From Lentiprolixibacter aurantiacus (lineage in GTDB: Bacteria; Bacteroidota; Bacteroidia; Flavobacteriales; Flavobacteriaceae), in NCBI RefSeq assembly GCF_026241225.1, contig NZ_JAPFQP010000004.1:310001-374000 (forward strand): a stretch of DNA of 64,000 nucleotides, in the 5' to 3' direction. The notes below the pieces were generated by a model. It was given only the letters and a program-made list of their open reading frames with translations. It had not been told where the DNA came from and made no database searches. Both the position numbers and the translations under genes were made by a program. Each line of letters opens with the position of its first letter. The stretch's first letter is position 1. Positions 45,974 to 53,342 of the stretch are shown piece by piece.

Positions 45974-45981
45974 CAAAGATA
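45974..45981 (-). promoter_or_regulatory. -7 element (TATCTTTG) of the five-gene operon
   Basis: An exact TAnnTTTG match on the minus strand; its last base is 7 nt from the ATG at 45967, so transcription would begin at or near the start codon. Confidence 0.5.
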
Positions 45982-46060
45982 GCCAATTGGGAAGAAAGAG
46001 AAGCTACATCCTGCCATCTAGCGTGGATGAGAATTTTAAAGGAGTTAATGATAGCCCTAA

Positions 46061-46096
46061 AAACAAAACCCACCCTTAAAAAAGATTAAGGATGGG
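46061..46096 (-). terminator. Terminator of grpE-dnaJ
   Basis: CCCACCCTTAA-type arm (46069-46079) pairs with TTAAGGATGGG (46086-46096) with one mismatch; on the minus strand it is followed by TTTTGTTTT. Confidence 0.75.
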
Positions 46097-46185
46097 AAAA
46101 AAATTGCTATGAAAAAGAAAATTAATATTGGTTGCCCAATATCGAATCAAATATACGCTTTTTATTTAAAAACAAGCTGTATTCC

Positions 46186-47301
46186 TTAAGAGAACATGTC
46201 TTTAACCTTCTCAAAAAAGGATTTGTCGGATTTTTCGGGCTTGGGTTCAAAATTTTCATGACCCCTCATTTTTTCAAAGAAATCCCTCTGTTCCTTGTTT
46301 AATTCCTTGGGGGTCCATACGTTCACATGAACGAGAAGATCTCCATGGCCATATCCGTTAAGGCTGGCAATACCCTTGCCCCTGAGGCGCAGGATCTTAC
46401 CGGATTGGATTCCGGGTTCCAGTTTAATTCGCACTTTACCGGTTACTGTATCAATTTCCTTTGAAGTGCCGAGCACTGCATCTGTAATGGGGATGTATAA
46501 GTCATAATGCAGGTTGTCGCCTTCGCGTTTCAGGGTTTCATGCTCCTCGGTTTCTATGGCTACCAGCAAATCCCCTGGAATGCCATTTCCAGGCGCTTCA
46601 TTTCCTTTGCCGGATACCTTTAGTTGCATACCGTCTTCAACGCCGGCTGGAATCTTGATAGACACCGTTTCCTCAAAAACTTTGAGCCCCTGTGCATCGG
46701 CATCTGAAGGACGTTTATCGATTAACTGACCGCTACCTCCACAGCTATTGCAAGTAGTACTGGTTTGCATCCTTCCCAGGATAGTATTGGTAATCCTGGT
46801 CATTTGCCCGGTACCCTGGCAGGTTGAACAGGTTTTGTATGTTACTCCGGGAGCCTTGATCTTCCGCCGCACTTTCACCTTTTTCTCAACCCCATTGGCA
46901 ACATCCTCAAGCGAGAGCTTAACCCTGATACGCAAATTACTTCCCTTTACCCTGCGCTGTCCTCCGCCGCCAAAACCTCCGAAACCGCCAAAGCCTCCGC
47001 CGAAAGCACTTCCGAATATATCCCCAAACTGGCTGAAGATATCTTCCATATTCATGCCTCCGCCGCCAAAACCTCCGCCTTCAAAGGCCGCATGTCCATA
47101 CTGGTCGTATCGGGCTTTTTTATCCGGATCACTCAGAACTTCATAGGCCTCTGCAGCCTTTTTAAACATCTCCTCAGCCTTGGTATCCCCAGGATTTTTA
47201 TCCGGATGGTATTGTATCGCCTTTTTGCGGTATGCCTTTTTTATCTCGGCTGCCGAGGCGCTTTTATCTACTCCTAGTATTTCATAATAATCCTGCTTCA
47301 T
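46186..47301 (-). CDS. dnaJ: Chaperone DnaJ with reduced zinc domain
   Basis: A 371-residue co-chaperone that stimulates DnaK ATPase. The J domain has HPD at 32-34. The Gly/Phe-rich region covers 75-115. Only two zinc motifs are present, CSTCQGTG (158-165) and CNSCGGSG (184-191); the first and fourth motifs of the standard four are absent, so only one zinc centre is expected. The two C-terminal substrate domains are intact ([20 protein letters not shown]). It is cotranscribed with grpE, 9 bases upstream. Confidence 0.97.
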   Translation of the reverse strand: MKQDYYEILGVDKSASAAEIKKAYRKKAIQYHPDKNPGDTKAEEMFKKAAEAYEVLSDPDKKARYDQYGHAAFEGGGFGGGGMNMEDIFSQFGDIFGSAFGGGFGGFGGFGGGGQRRVKGSNLRIRVKLSLEDVANGVEKKVKVRRKIKAPGVTYKTCSTCQGTGQMTRITNTILGRMQTSTTCNSCGGSGQLIDKRPSDADAQGLKVFEETVSIKIPAGVEDGMQLKVSGKGNEAPGNGIPGDLLVAIETEEHETLKREGDNLHYDLYIPITDAVLGTSKEIDTVTGKVRIKLEPGIQSGKILRLRGKGIASLNGYGHGDLLVHVNVWTPKELNKEQRDFFEKMRGHENFEPKPEKSDKSFFEKVKDMFS

Positions 47302-47310
47302 TGCCTTCTT

Positions 47311-47874
47311 TTAATTTCCAACTACCACTTTGGGGTGCCTGATGATACGATCCCCTAACCTGAACCCCTTCTCCACTACATCGATGATCTTGCCTTTCAG
47401 TTTCTTATTGGGTGCCGGAATCTGAGTGATGGCATCATGTACCTCAGCGTCAAAGGTATCTCCCTGTTTCACTTCAATTTGCTCGAGGCCTTTTGACTTC
47501 AGGGTCTCCCTTAATTTGTTGTTGATCAATTCAACTCCTTTGAACATTTCCTTATCCTCCAGCTTAGCCATTTCGGCCATGGCCCTGTCAAAATCATCCA
47601 GTACGGGCAGCAATGCCACCATGACCTCCTGTCCCGCGGTCTTAAACAGGTCCATGCGTTCCTTGGAGGTGCGTTTTTTATAGTTTTCAAACTCGGCAAA
47701 CAACCTCAGAAATTTGTCTTTTTCTGCAGACAATTCTTCACGTAATCGCTCTTCTTCTGATACGGATTCTTCAAGATCCTTTATTTCCTCCTGATCGGTT
47801 TCGGGGGTAGCAGTTTCATTTGCTTCTTCCCCAGGGAGGATATCTTCCAACTCAGACTTGTTTTTCTTGCTCAT
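47311..47874 (-). CDS. grpE: Nucleotide exchange factor GrpE
   Basis: A 187-residue exchange factor for DnaK. The acidic N-terminal 50 residues precede a long coiled coil (RLREELSAEKDKFLRLFAEF, FENYKKRTSKERMDLFK) and the beta domain with GDTFDAEVHDAITQIPA and KGFRLGDRIIRHPKVVV. It is first gene of the grpE-dnaJ operon. No CIRCE element is seen upstream; a normal promoter element lies at 47907. Confidence 0.96.
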   Translation of the reverse strand: MSKKNKSELEDILPGEEANETATPETDQEEIKDLEESVSEEERLREELSAEKDKFLRLFAEFENYKKRTSKERMDLFKTAGQEVMVALLPVLDDFDRAMAEMAKLEDKEMFKGVELINNKLRETLKSKGLEQIEVKQGDTFDAEVHDAITQIPAPNKKLKGKIIDVVEKGFRLGDRIIRHPKVVVGN

Positions 47875-47906
47875 CGAACGTACGGTTTACATCGTTTTAA
47901 GAACGG

Positions 47907-47914
47907 CAAAAGTA
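47907..47914 (-). promoter_or_regulatory. -7 element (TACTTTTG) of grpE-dnaJ
   Basis: An exact TAnnTTTG match on the minus strand. A TTTG sits about 21 bp further upstream (47936-47939), within a direct repeat of AATGTCA. Confidence 0.6.
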
Positions 47915-48013
47915 CTGCCATTTCTTTAAAAATGTCAAAATGTCATTAAAAATTCACCCCTGGGAAAAATGTGGGGTTTTATGCATGATGATTGTGAGAC
48001 AGGCTGCAGGGAA

Positions 48014-48937
48014 TTATTGTTCCCCCCATTTTTGATAAAGATCCTCAAGTGCCCTGCAAATATTCTGGTAATGGAAATTGAAACCGTGCTTTTCAATCTT
48101 CTGGCTACTTACCCGTTGGCTGGCAAAAAGTATGGAAGACATTTCGCCCAGGACTATTTTCATAACAAATTGGGGAATATTGGGCAGCCACAACGGCCTT
48201 TTAAAGACCTTGGCCGTTTCCCTGGTAAGCCTTTTGTTTGTAACGGGATTGGGTGCCACGGCATTAAATACACCACTGCCCTCTTTCTGGGCCAGGAAGA
48301 TAATCATTCGGGCAAGGTCTTCAATATGTATCCAGGATTGCCATTGTTCCCCTGAACCCATGGCAGCTCCCACGTATTTCCTTATCGGCATAACAATTTG
48401 TGGCAATGCTCCTCCCTTTTCCGAAAGGACCAGCCCTATTCTCAACAGGGACGTTTTAATCGCCAATGTTTCGAACTTTAACGCCTCCTCTTCCCAACTG
48501 GCAACTACCTGCCCCAGGAAACCGGTGTCTTCTCCCTCTGCTTTCTCGGTGTAATATTCAGTAAATGAGCTTGGATAAATCCCGATAGCTGAAGCAGAAA
48601 TCAGTGAAGACACCTGGCCTTTACCGCTTTTTGCCAGTCCTAGGCGCAAGGTTCTAAGGCTATCGACCCTGCTTGAAACTATTTTCTTCTTATAGGCTGC
48701 TGTCCAGCGTTTGGCAACAGAGGCCCCGGCCAGGTTAATTATAGTAGTAACCCCTTCAAAACAGGAAAGGTCAATTTCTCCATTCTGTGGATTCCAGTAG
48801 AATCCTTTCAGGTTGTCCCCATTCTGGATTTTATTCCTGCGCGTTGTGAGGTAATTCACCGGGATCCCCTCCTCACGGCATATCTTAAGTAACTCTCCCC
48901 CTACCAGCCCGGTAGCCCCGGTAATCAACAGCTTCAT
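48014..48937 (-). CDS. TIGR01777-type NAD-dependent epimerase family protein
   Basis: A 307-residue SDR-fold protein. The dinucleotide-binding loop is TGATGLVGGELL at the N-terminus, then INLAGASVAKRWTAAYKKKI and the family sequence SWIHIEDLARMIIFLAQ with GVFNAVAPNPVTNKRLT. The C-terminal DUF1731 part ends in QRVSSQKIEKHGFNFHYQNI. Family members are widespread; their reaction is not established. It has its own promoter and is probably monocistronic. Confidence 0.93.
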   Translation of the reverse strand: MKLLITGATGLVGGELLKICREEGIPVNYLTTRRNKIQNGDNLKGFYWNPQNGEIDLSCFEGVTTIINLAGASVAKRWTAAYKKKIVSSRVDSLRTLRLGLAKSGKGQVSSLISASAIGIYPSSFTEYYTEKAEGEDTGFLGQVVASWEEEALKFETLAIKTSLLRIGLVLSEKGGALPQIVMPIRKYVGAAMGSGEQWQSWIHIEDLARMIIFLAQKEGSGVFNAVAPNPVTNKRLTRETAKVFKRPLWLPNIPQFVMKIVLGEMSSILFASQRVSSQKIEKHGFNFHYQNICRALEDLYQKWGEQ

Positions 48938-48950
48938 GCTTAAATTTTTG

Positions 48951-48958
48951 CAAATGTA
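48951..48958 (-). promoter_or_regulatory. -7 element (TACATTTG)
   Basis: An exact TAnnTTTG match on the minus strand, 13 nt before the ATG at 48937. Confidence 0.5.
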
Positions 48959-49010
48959 TTGCTTTTAGCACTGGTGGTTTATGCCTTTAAATAAGGTTTA
49001 ACAGTATTGT

Positions 49011-49700
49011 TTAAGAAAGGGATTCCCCGGAGCTGATATCTGGTTTTACAGCCCGGAGCATTTCCCTTTTACCAGGAGGACCGGGGAGTTTTTCAACTAG
49101 GAATCCGGCCTGCTGCATAGCCCTTCTCACACTCCCTTTGGCAGAATAGGTAACGAGGATCCCTGCCGGAAAGAGGGCATCAAACATGGTCTGGAAAACC
49201 TCAACAGTCCAGAGTTCAGGTTGTACCCTGGGACCAAAAGCATCAAAATAGATAAGGTGAAAGGCGTTGCTTACAGAAAAATCCCTGAAATCCTTGCGAA
49301 CTTTGGTAAGTGAAAAAAAAGTTGAGATGCTATGTTTTTCTCCCCAGGACACTTCATGCATTTCCCGGAAGGCATTGCCAAGATCTGGTTCTCCGAGCAT
49401 TTCAACATAATTGAGCTGCCTGAGTTCTTCATTCCCTACCGGGTAAGCCTCAAGGCCCGTATATCGGATATTCAGGTTTCTTTTCCGGGCTTCGAGGAAT
49501 GTAATTATGGCATTTAAACCGGTGCCAAAACCTACTTCGAGAACAGATACATTTTTGTGCTGCAGGGTATAAAGTCCGCTTTTCAGGAATACATGGTAGG
49601 CTTCTCCTATAGCCCCGTGAAGTGAATGGTATTGTTCCTGCCAGTCTTCCAGTAAAATGGTCCTGGAACCATCTGCGGTTTCAACGATCCTGCGCTTCAC
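49011..49700 (-). CDS. mnmD: tRNA mnm5s2U34 methyltransferase, MnmD
   Basis: A 229-residue SAM-dependent methyltransferase equal to the N-terminal half of MnmC; the FAD oxidase half is absent. The SAM loop is LEVGFGTGLNAIITFLEA, and the family motif IYFDAFGPRVQPELWT is intact. It completes the mnm5 modification of wobble uridine in tRNA. It lies one base after the DUF4920 lipoprotein gene, in an operon with no obvious functional link. Confidence 0.93.
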   Translation of the reverse strand: MKRRIVETADGSRTILLEDWQEQYHSLHGAIGEAYHVFLKSGLYTLQHKNVSVLEVGFGTGLNAIITFLEARKRNLNIRYTGLEAYPVGNEELRQLNYVEMLGEPDLGNAFREMHEVSWGEKHSISTFFSLTKVRKDFRDFSVSNAFHLIYFDAFGPRVQPELWTVEVFQTMFDALFPAGILVTYSAKGSVRRAMQQAGFLVEKLPGPPGKREMLRAVKPDISSGESLS

Positions 49701-49701
49701 C

Positions 49702-50205
49702 CTATTGTTTGATCAGCACTCCTGAAGCTTCAAAACTGAAAGTCTTCTTAGGTTGGGTGATGGCAGCTATCTCCTCCTCGGACTTCCCTTCATCCTCAGC
49801 GTAATGACGCTGGTCTTCCACGCTCATCATATCCACAAAAGCCTTTCCGTCCACGATCACTTCCCTTCCCGAAATATCCTTGGGCATAAAGAAAGCGTAG
49901 TCCTTGAAACGAACCATGGCCTGAGTACCATCTTCCAATTCCAGTTTCATCCAGCATCCCTTCGCCTGACAAACTTCTGTTACCTTGGCAGAGAACTTTG
50001 TATCCACAGTGTCTGCTGCGGGCAAATTCTGGTATAAAGCCAGCATGTCAGTTTCAGATTTAGCACCCTCGGCCAGTATTTGGGCACCAAAGGAAGCATA
50101 TTGAGCAATTTCCGTTGCAGTTTCCTGGTTTTTCTTCTTCTTCTCTGCGTTCTGACAGCTGATTAATACTGCTAAAACTCCAATTAAAATGTTAAATTGT
50201 TTCAT
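49702..50205 (-). CDS. DUF4920 lipoprotein
   Basis: A 167-residue lipoprotein with lipobox (LAVLISCQN) and a Lys-rich spacer. The mature domain has TKFSAKVTEVCQAKGCWMKL, then AMVRFKDYAFFMPKDISGREVIVDG, the DUF4920 core with a conserved Cys pair (VCQAKGCW). It is probably periplasmic. The fold recalls an OB-like domain. Function is unknown. It is first in a two-gene operon with mnmD; no exact promoter element was found. Confidence 0.85.
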   Translation of the reverse strand: MKQFNILIGVLAVLISCQNAEKKKKNQETATEIAQYASFGAQILAEGAKSETDMLALYQNLPAADTVDTKFSAKVTEVCQAKGCWMKLELEDGTQAMVRFKDYAFFMPKDISGREVIVDGKAFVDMMSVEDQRHYAEDEGKSEEEIAAITQPKKTFSFEASGVLIKQ

Positions 50206-50274
50206 TATTTTTAAAGATTACTTTCCTACAACAAAGCTCCGTATTTTTCAATTAAAAAAGAAGCCACAACTGCC

Positions 50275-50282
50275 TATATTTG
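50275..50282 (+). promoter_or_regulatory. -7 element (TATATTTG) of ilvE
   Basis: An exact TAnnTTTG match 30 nt before the ATG at 50313; the in-frame TTG at 50280 lies within it and is not the start. Confidence 0.6.
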
Positions 50283-50312
50283 CGTAATTTTAGGACGATT
50301 AATATTCTTAAT

Positions 50313-51380
50313 ATGGATGTTACCAGCAAAAACCTTGTCGTAGAAAAAGCCAAAACTTCCAGGATTGAACAAATAGACTTTGACCATTTGCCGTTCGGTG
50401 CAAATTTTACAGATCATATGTTTGTTTGTGATTACAAAAACGGACAATGGGAAACACCCAAGATCATTCCCTATCAACCGTTGATGATGGAGCCTTCTGC
50501 CAGCGTTTTTCACTACGGTCAGGCCGTATTTGAAGGAATGAAGGCCTATAAGGATGATGAAGGGGGTATCTGGTTGTTCCGCCCTGATGAGAATTTCAGG
50601 AGGATCAATCGGTCCGGTGAACGCCTGGCAATGCCAGCATTTCCGGAAGAGTACTTCTTTGAAGGGCTTAAAAAGCTCTTACTGCTGGACCAGGAATGGA
50701 TCAAACCCGGAATAGGAAATTCACTTTACATAAGGCCATTTGTTATTGCCAGCCAACCAGCTATAATCGCTTCCCCTTCCCAGGAATTTAAATTTATTAT
50801 TATCTGTTCCCCGGCACAGTCATACTATGGAGGTGAGGTAAGGGTGAAGATCGCAGAAAAATTCAGCAGGGCTGCCGATGGCGGATTTGGTTATACCAAA
50901 GCTGCAGGGAATTATGCAGGTCAGTTCTATCCCACCAACCTGGCTAAGGAAGAAGGCTTCCAGCAGGTAGTTTGGACAGATGCCAACACCCACGAATATA
51001 TAGAGGAGGCTGGAACCATGAATATTTTTATTCGCCTGGGAGATAAGCTCATTACCTGTCCAACGAGCGACAGGATCCTTGACGGGGTTACGCGCAAAAG
51101 TGTGATAGCGCTGGCAGAAGACCGAGGAATCGAGGTAGAAGTACGCCCCATTAAGGTAGTGGAATTACTGGAGGGAATGAAGGACGGATCACTGAAAGAG
51201 ATGTTCGGAAGTGGCACGGCGGCCGTGATCAATCCTATTTTAGGTTTCGGTTACAAAGGGGAACGCTACGAACTGCCAAAAGTAGAAAATTCTTACGCAG
51301 CCACTATCAAAAAACAATTAATGGATATTCAATATAACCGTGCCGAAGATAAATTCGGATGGCGGTACAGGGTGAAGTAA
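50313..51380 (+). CDS. ilvE: Branched-chain amino-acid aminotransferase
   Basis: A 355-residue fold-type IV PLP enzyme for the last step of isoleucine, leucine and valine synthesis and the first step of their breakdown. It has YGQAVFEGMKAYKD, SLYIRPFVIASQP, the Lys in GGFGYTKAAGNYAG that binds PLP, and EAGTMNIFIRLGD. The length fits the eukaryote/Bacteroidota type IIa class. The ATG at 50313 (MDVTSKNLVVEK) lies just beyond the promoter element. It is monocistronic. Confidence 0.96.
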   Translation: MDVTSKNLVVEKAKTSRIEQIDFDHLPFGANFTDHMFVCDYKNGQWETPKIIPYQPLMMEPSASVFHYGQAVFEGMKAYKDDEGGIWLFRPDENFRRINRSGERLAMPAFPEEYFFEGLKKLLLLDQEWIKPGIGNSLYIRPFVIASQPAIIASPSQEFKFIIICSPAQSYYGGEVRVKIAEKFSRAADGGFGYTKAAGNYAGQFYPTNLAKEEGFQQVVWTDANTHEYIEEAGTMNIFIRLGDKLITCPTSDRILDGVTRKSVIALAEDRGIEVEVRPIKVVELLEGMKDGSLKEMFGSGTAAVINPILGFGYKGERYELPKVENSYAATIKKQLMDIQYNRAEDKFGWRYRVK

Positions 51381-51413
51381 TTTCGATCCACAAAGCGTGG
51401 ATAAAACCAATCT

Positions 51414-51800
51414 TTATTTATCCAGAATAGCCTTGATGTCCGGAGCAAAATAATCCGGACCTTTCAGGACTTTACCATCCTCACGGTAAATAGGCTGGCC
51501 ATTGGGGCCAAGCTTACTCATATTGGAACGTTGTATTTCTTCGAACACTTCCTCTATTTTGTACTGCATGCCATGCTCGAGTATCGTCCCGCAAAGGATA
51601 TAAAGCATATCTCCCAGAGCATCTGCCACCTCTACCAAATCATTGTTTTGTGCAGCCTGCAGGTATTCCTTGTTTTCCTCATCCATCAGGTTATAGCGAA
51701 GCATGTTCTTTTCCTGTCCCAGGTTGGCCCGTGGCGTATCGGACACGCCCAGTCCGAATGATCTGTGGAAGTGTTCAACCGCTTTTATTTTCCTTTTCAT
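51414..51800 (-). CDS. MazG-like nucleotide pyrophosphohydrolase
   Basis: A 128-residue all-alpha NTP pyrophosphohydrolase-like protein. The metal-binding pattern is in LMDEENKEYLQAAQNNDLVE and VADALGDMLYILCGTIL (E-x-x-E and D-x-x-D-type). The C-terminal GPNGQPIYREDGKVLKGPDYF is a conserved extension. It probably hydrolyses an unwanted or modified nucleoside triphosphate. It is divergent from the small membrane protein at 51842. Confidence 0.85.
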   Translation of the reverse strand: MKRKIKAVEHFHRSFGLGVSDTPRANLGQEKNMLRYNLMDEENKEYLQAAQNNDLVEVADALGDMLYILCGTILEHGMQYKIEEVFEEIQRSNMSKLGPNGQPIYREDGKVLKGPDYFAPDIKAILDK

Positions 51801-51818
51801 AATTGTATGTATTTGCAG

Positions 51819-51826
51819 TAGCTTTG
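51819..51826 (+). promoter_or_regulatory. -7 element (TAGCTTTG)
   Basis: An exact TAnnTTTG match 15 nt before the ATG at 51842. Confidence 0.55.
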
Positions 51827-51841
51827 CGTAAAAATAAGGAT

Positions 51842-52030
51842 ATGTTCAGCTCAGGACAAATTGTGTTCGCCATACTTTTCATCATTGCCTTCGCCATAAT
51901 TATGGTCATTTCTTACCGAAAAGATAAGCGCCTGCACCAAAAAAATTACAGGGGTGTACAATGGGTGGGAATTTCCTTTGTCATTTTCGTAATTCTGTTG
52001 TTTGTGCTTAAGGTTCTTCTTAAAAATTAG
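51842..52030 (+). CDS. Small two-span membrane protein
   Basis: A 62-residue protein from the ATG at 51842. Two hydrophobic segments (IVFAILFIIAFAIIMVISY and WVGISFVIFVILLFVLKVLL) flank a basic loop (RKDKRLHQKNYRG), which should face the cytoplasm. No function is known to me. The promoter and spacing make it a believable gene. It is followed, after a further promoter, by the 58-residue membrane protein. Confidence 0.7.
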   Translation: MFSSGQIVFAILFIIAFAIIMVISYRKDKRLHQKNYRGVQWVGISFVIFVILLFVLKVLLKN

Positions 52031-52111
52031 CCCAATTTTTTGTGTACGCCACAAAAATTCAATTCTACACAACATAAAAGTTTTTCAGCGTTCAAAAGAT
52101 AAGAAAACTCG

Positions 52112-52119
52112 TACTTTTG
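52112..52119 (+). promoter_or_regulatory. -7 element (TACTTTTG)
   Basis: An exact TAnnTTTG match 28 nt before the ATG at 52148. Confidence 0.55.
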
Positions 52120-52147
52120 CGTTATAAAGGATAAATAAACCAGACCA

Positions 52148-52324
52148 ATGGTAATTTTCTTCTCAATATTCTTTGCTTTGATCACTGTAAACGCCTTTCT
52201 TTTGCTTTTCAGTGCAGCTAACAGCAGTAATGGATCTTCTAGTGCAAAAGGAGATGAAGAATCTGATAGCACTAAAATTTATCCTTTGGATTCAAAACCT
52301 TCTCAATTCAAAAAAGCCATTTAG
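52148..52324 (+). CDS. 58-residue single-span membrane protein
   Basis: It starts MVIFFSIFFALITVNAFLLL, one hydrophobic helix with a central Asn, followed by a Ser/Gly/Asp/Glu-rich linker and a C-terminal motif IYPLDSKPSQFKKAI. The IYPLD...KKAI ending looks conserved in flavobacterial small proteins as I recall. Its helix matches the 27-residue ORF at 36438-36521. It has its own consensus promoter and ends 17 bases before crcB, so it is probably cotranscribed with that gene. Function is unknown. Confidence 0.72.
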   Translation: MVIFFSIFFALITVNAFLLLFSAANSSNGSSSAKGDEESDSTKIYPLDSKPSQFKKAI

Positions 52325-52341
52325 TTTTATACTTTTAGGGT

Positions 52342-52713
52342 ATGAAACAGGCCTTTTTGGTATTTCTGGGCGGAGGAATAGGGAGTTGTCTCCGCTATCT
52401 CATCAGTAAATCACTCAATCCCGTATTTTCTAATTTCTTTCTGGGTACCTTTTTAGTAAACCTCATAGGCTGCTTCCTTATTGGCATTATTCTGGGGTAT
52501 GCCATGAAAGGCTCCCTCCTTTCTCAAAGCCATGTGCTCTTGCTCGCAACAGGTTTCTGTGGCGGATTCACTACTTTTTCGGCATTTGCATTCGAAAACC
52601 ACAACCTCATAAGAATGGGCGACTACCTCAATTTATCCCTTTACACCCTAGGCAGCATCATAATAAGTATAGCCGCCGTTTTCCTGGGCATTTGGATTTC
52701 CAAAAATTTGTAA
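52342..52713 (+). CDS. crcB: Fluoride exporter CrcB/Fluc
   Basis: A 123-residue four-helix membrane protein that forms dual-topology dimeric fluoride channels. Family motifs are GGGIGSCLRYLIS, GTFLVNLIGCFLIGI with the pore Asn, and ATGFCGGFTTFSAFAFEN with the conserved Phe and Thr-Thr/Ser track. One copy is enough for the dual-topology type. No fluoride riboswitch is recognisable upstream. Confidence 0.95.
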   Translation: MKQAFLVFLGGGIGSCLRYLISKSLNPVFSNFFLGTFLVNLIGCFLIGIILGYAMKGSLLSQSHVLLLATGFCGGFTTFSAFAFENHNLIRMGDYLNLSLYTLGSIIISIAAVFLGIWISKNL

Positions 52714-52850
52714 ATAATTGTTTATCAGTATTTTAATATTTGCTTTTAACTAAAAGCATCTCTTCATCATCCCTTTTCTGCACAATATTTAGTTTTTCCA
52801 AGGGCTTCTAAATATCAAATTAGCCAAAAATACATGTTAATAAGTATACA

Positions 52851-52870
52851 CCCCCTAAAATGATAGGGGG
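52851..52870 (+). promoter_or_regulatory. Leader hairpin 1 (possible anti-terminator)
   Basis: CCCCCTA (52851-52857) pairs with TAGGGGG (52864-52870) around AAATGA. Its right arm is shared with the left arm of the next hairpin, so the two exclude each other. Confidence 0.45.
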
Positions 52871-52917
52871 TAAATTTATTATATGATAAAAATCATGTTA
52901 TAACCCCACTTTTTTTT
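52866..52917 (+). terminator. Leader hairpin 2 followed by eight T
   Basis: GGGG (52867-52870) can pair with CCCC (52904-52907); inside are ATGAT/ATCAT (52883-52896) and the palindrome GTTATAAC (52897-52904). Eight T follow (52910-52917). It may be the crcB terminator or a conditional terminator. Confidence 0.5.
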
Positions 52918-52938
52918 AGGGTCTTCTATCATTAACCA

Positions 52939-52946
52939 TATATTTG
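52939..52946 (+). promoter_or_regulatory. -7 element (TATATTTG) of the P-II gene
   Basis: An exact TAnnTTTG match 24 nt before the ATG at 52971, downstream of the two hairpins. Confidence 0.6.
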
Positions 52947-52970
52947 GCGCTGAATTAACACAATAAACCA

Positions 52971-53309
52971 ATGAAAAAAGTAGAAGCAATTATTCGTAAG
53001 TCGAAGTTTGACGATGTTAAAAAAGCATTGCATCAAATTGAGGTGAACTTCTTCAGTTACTGGGATGTAACCGGAGTGGGTAATGAGAAACAAGGACATG
53101 TATATCGCGGGATATCTTATAGCACGACCGATATCCAACGCCGGTACCTGGAAATCGTTGTTTCTGATGAATTTCTGGAAAGAACAGTAAACACGGTTCT
53201 GGAGTCGGCCTATACCGGTAATGTAGGTGATGGAAAGATCTTTGTTTCCGATGTACTCGAAGCCTATCGCATCCGAACCAAAGAAAGTGGTCACGCCGGA
53301 ATCAACTAA
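52971..53309 (+). CDS. glnK: P-II family nitrogen regulator
   Basis: A 112-residue trimeric signalling protein that binds ATP, ADP and 2-oxoglutarate. It opens MKKVEAIIRKSKFDDVKKAL and has the B-loop GNVGDGKIFV and C-loop YRIRTKE. The T-loop reads GVGNEKQGHVYRGISYSTTD, one residue shorter than in Escherichia GlnB; Tyr50 is at the place of the uridylylated Tyr51. It lies 33 bases before amt, the usual GlnK-Amt pairing, so it probably blocks the transporter when nitrogen is plentiful. Confidence 0.95.
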   Translation: MKKVEAIIRKSKFDDVKKALHQIEVNFFSYWDVTGVGNEKQGHVYRGISYSTTDIQRRYLEIVVSDEFLERTVNTVLESAYTGNVGDGKIFVSDVLEAYRIRTKESGHAGIN

Positions 53310-53342
53310 CTAATTAAATACAATCAACTAATCATTAAAGAT

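Noticed and set aside
46110-46190. Short Lys-rich ORF after the dnaJ terminator
   Set aside because: It has only 26 codons, no related sequence in the window and no promoter, and it runs into the dnaJ 3' end.
47875-47960. CIRCE heat-shock operator before grpE
   Set aside because: No TTAGCACTC-N9-GAGTGCTAA-like inverted repeat is present; only a normal promoter element and an AATGTCA direct repeat were found.
52031-52147. Fluoride riboswitch ahead of the crcB unit
   Set aside because: The conserved pseudoknot elements are not recognisable in this stretch or between 52324 and 52342.
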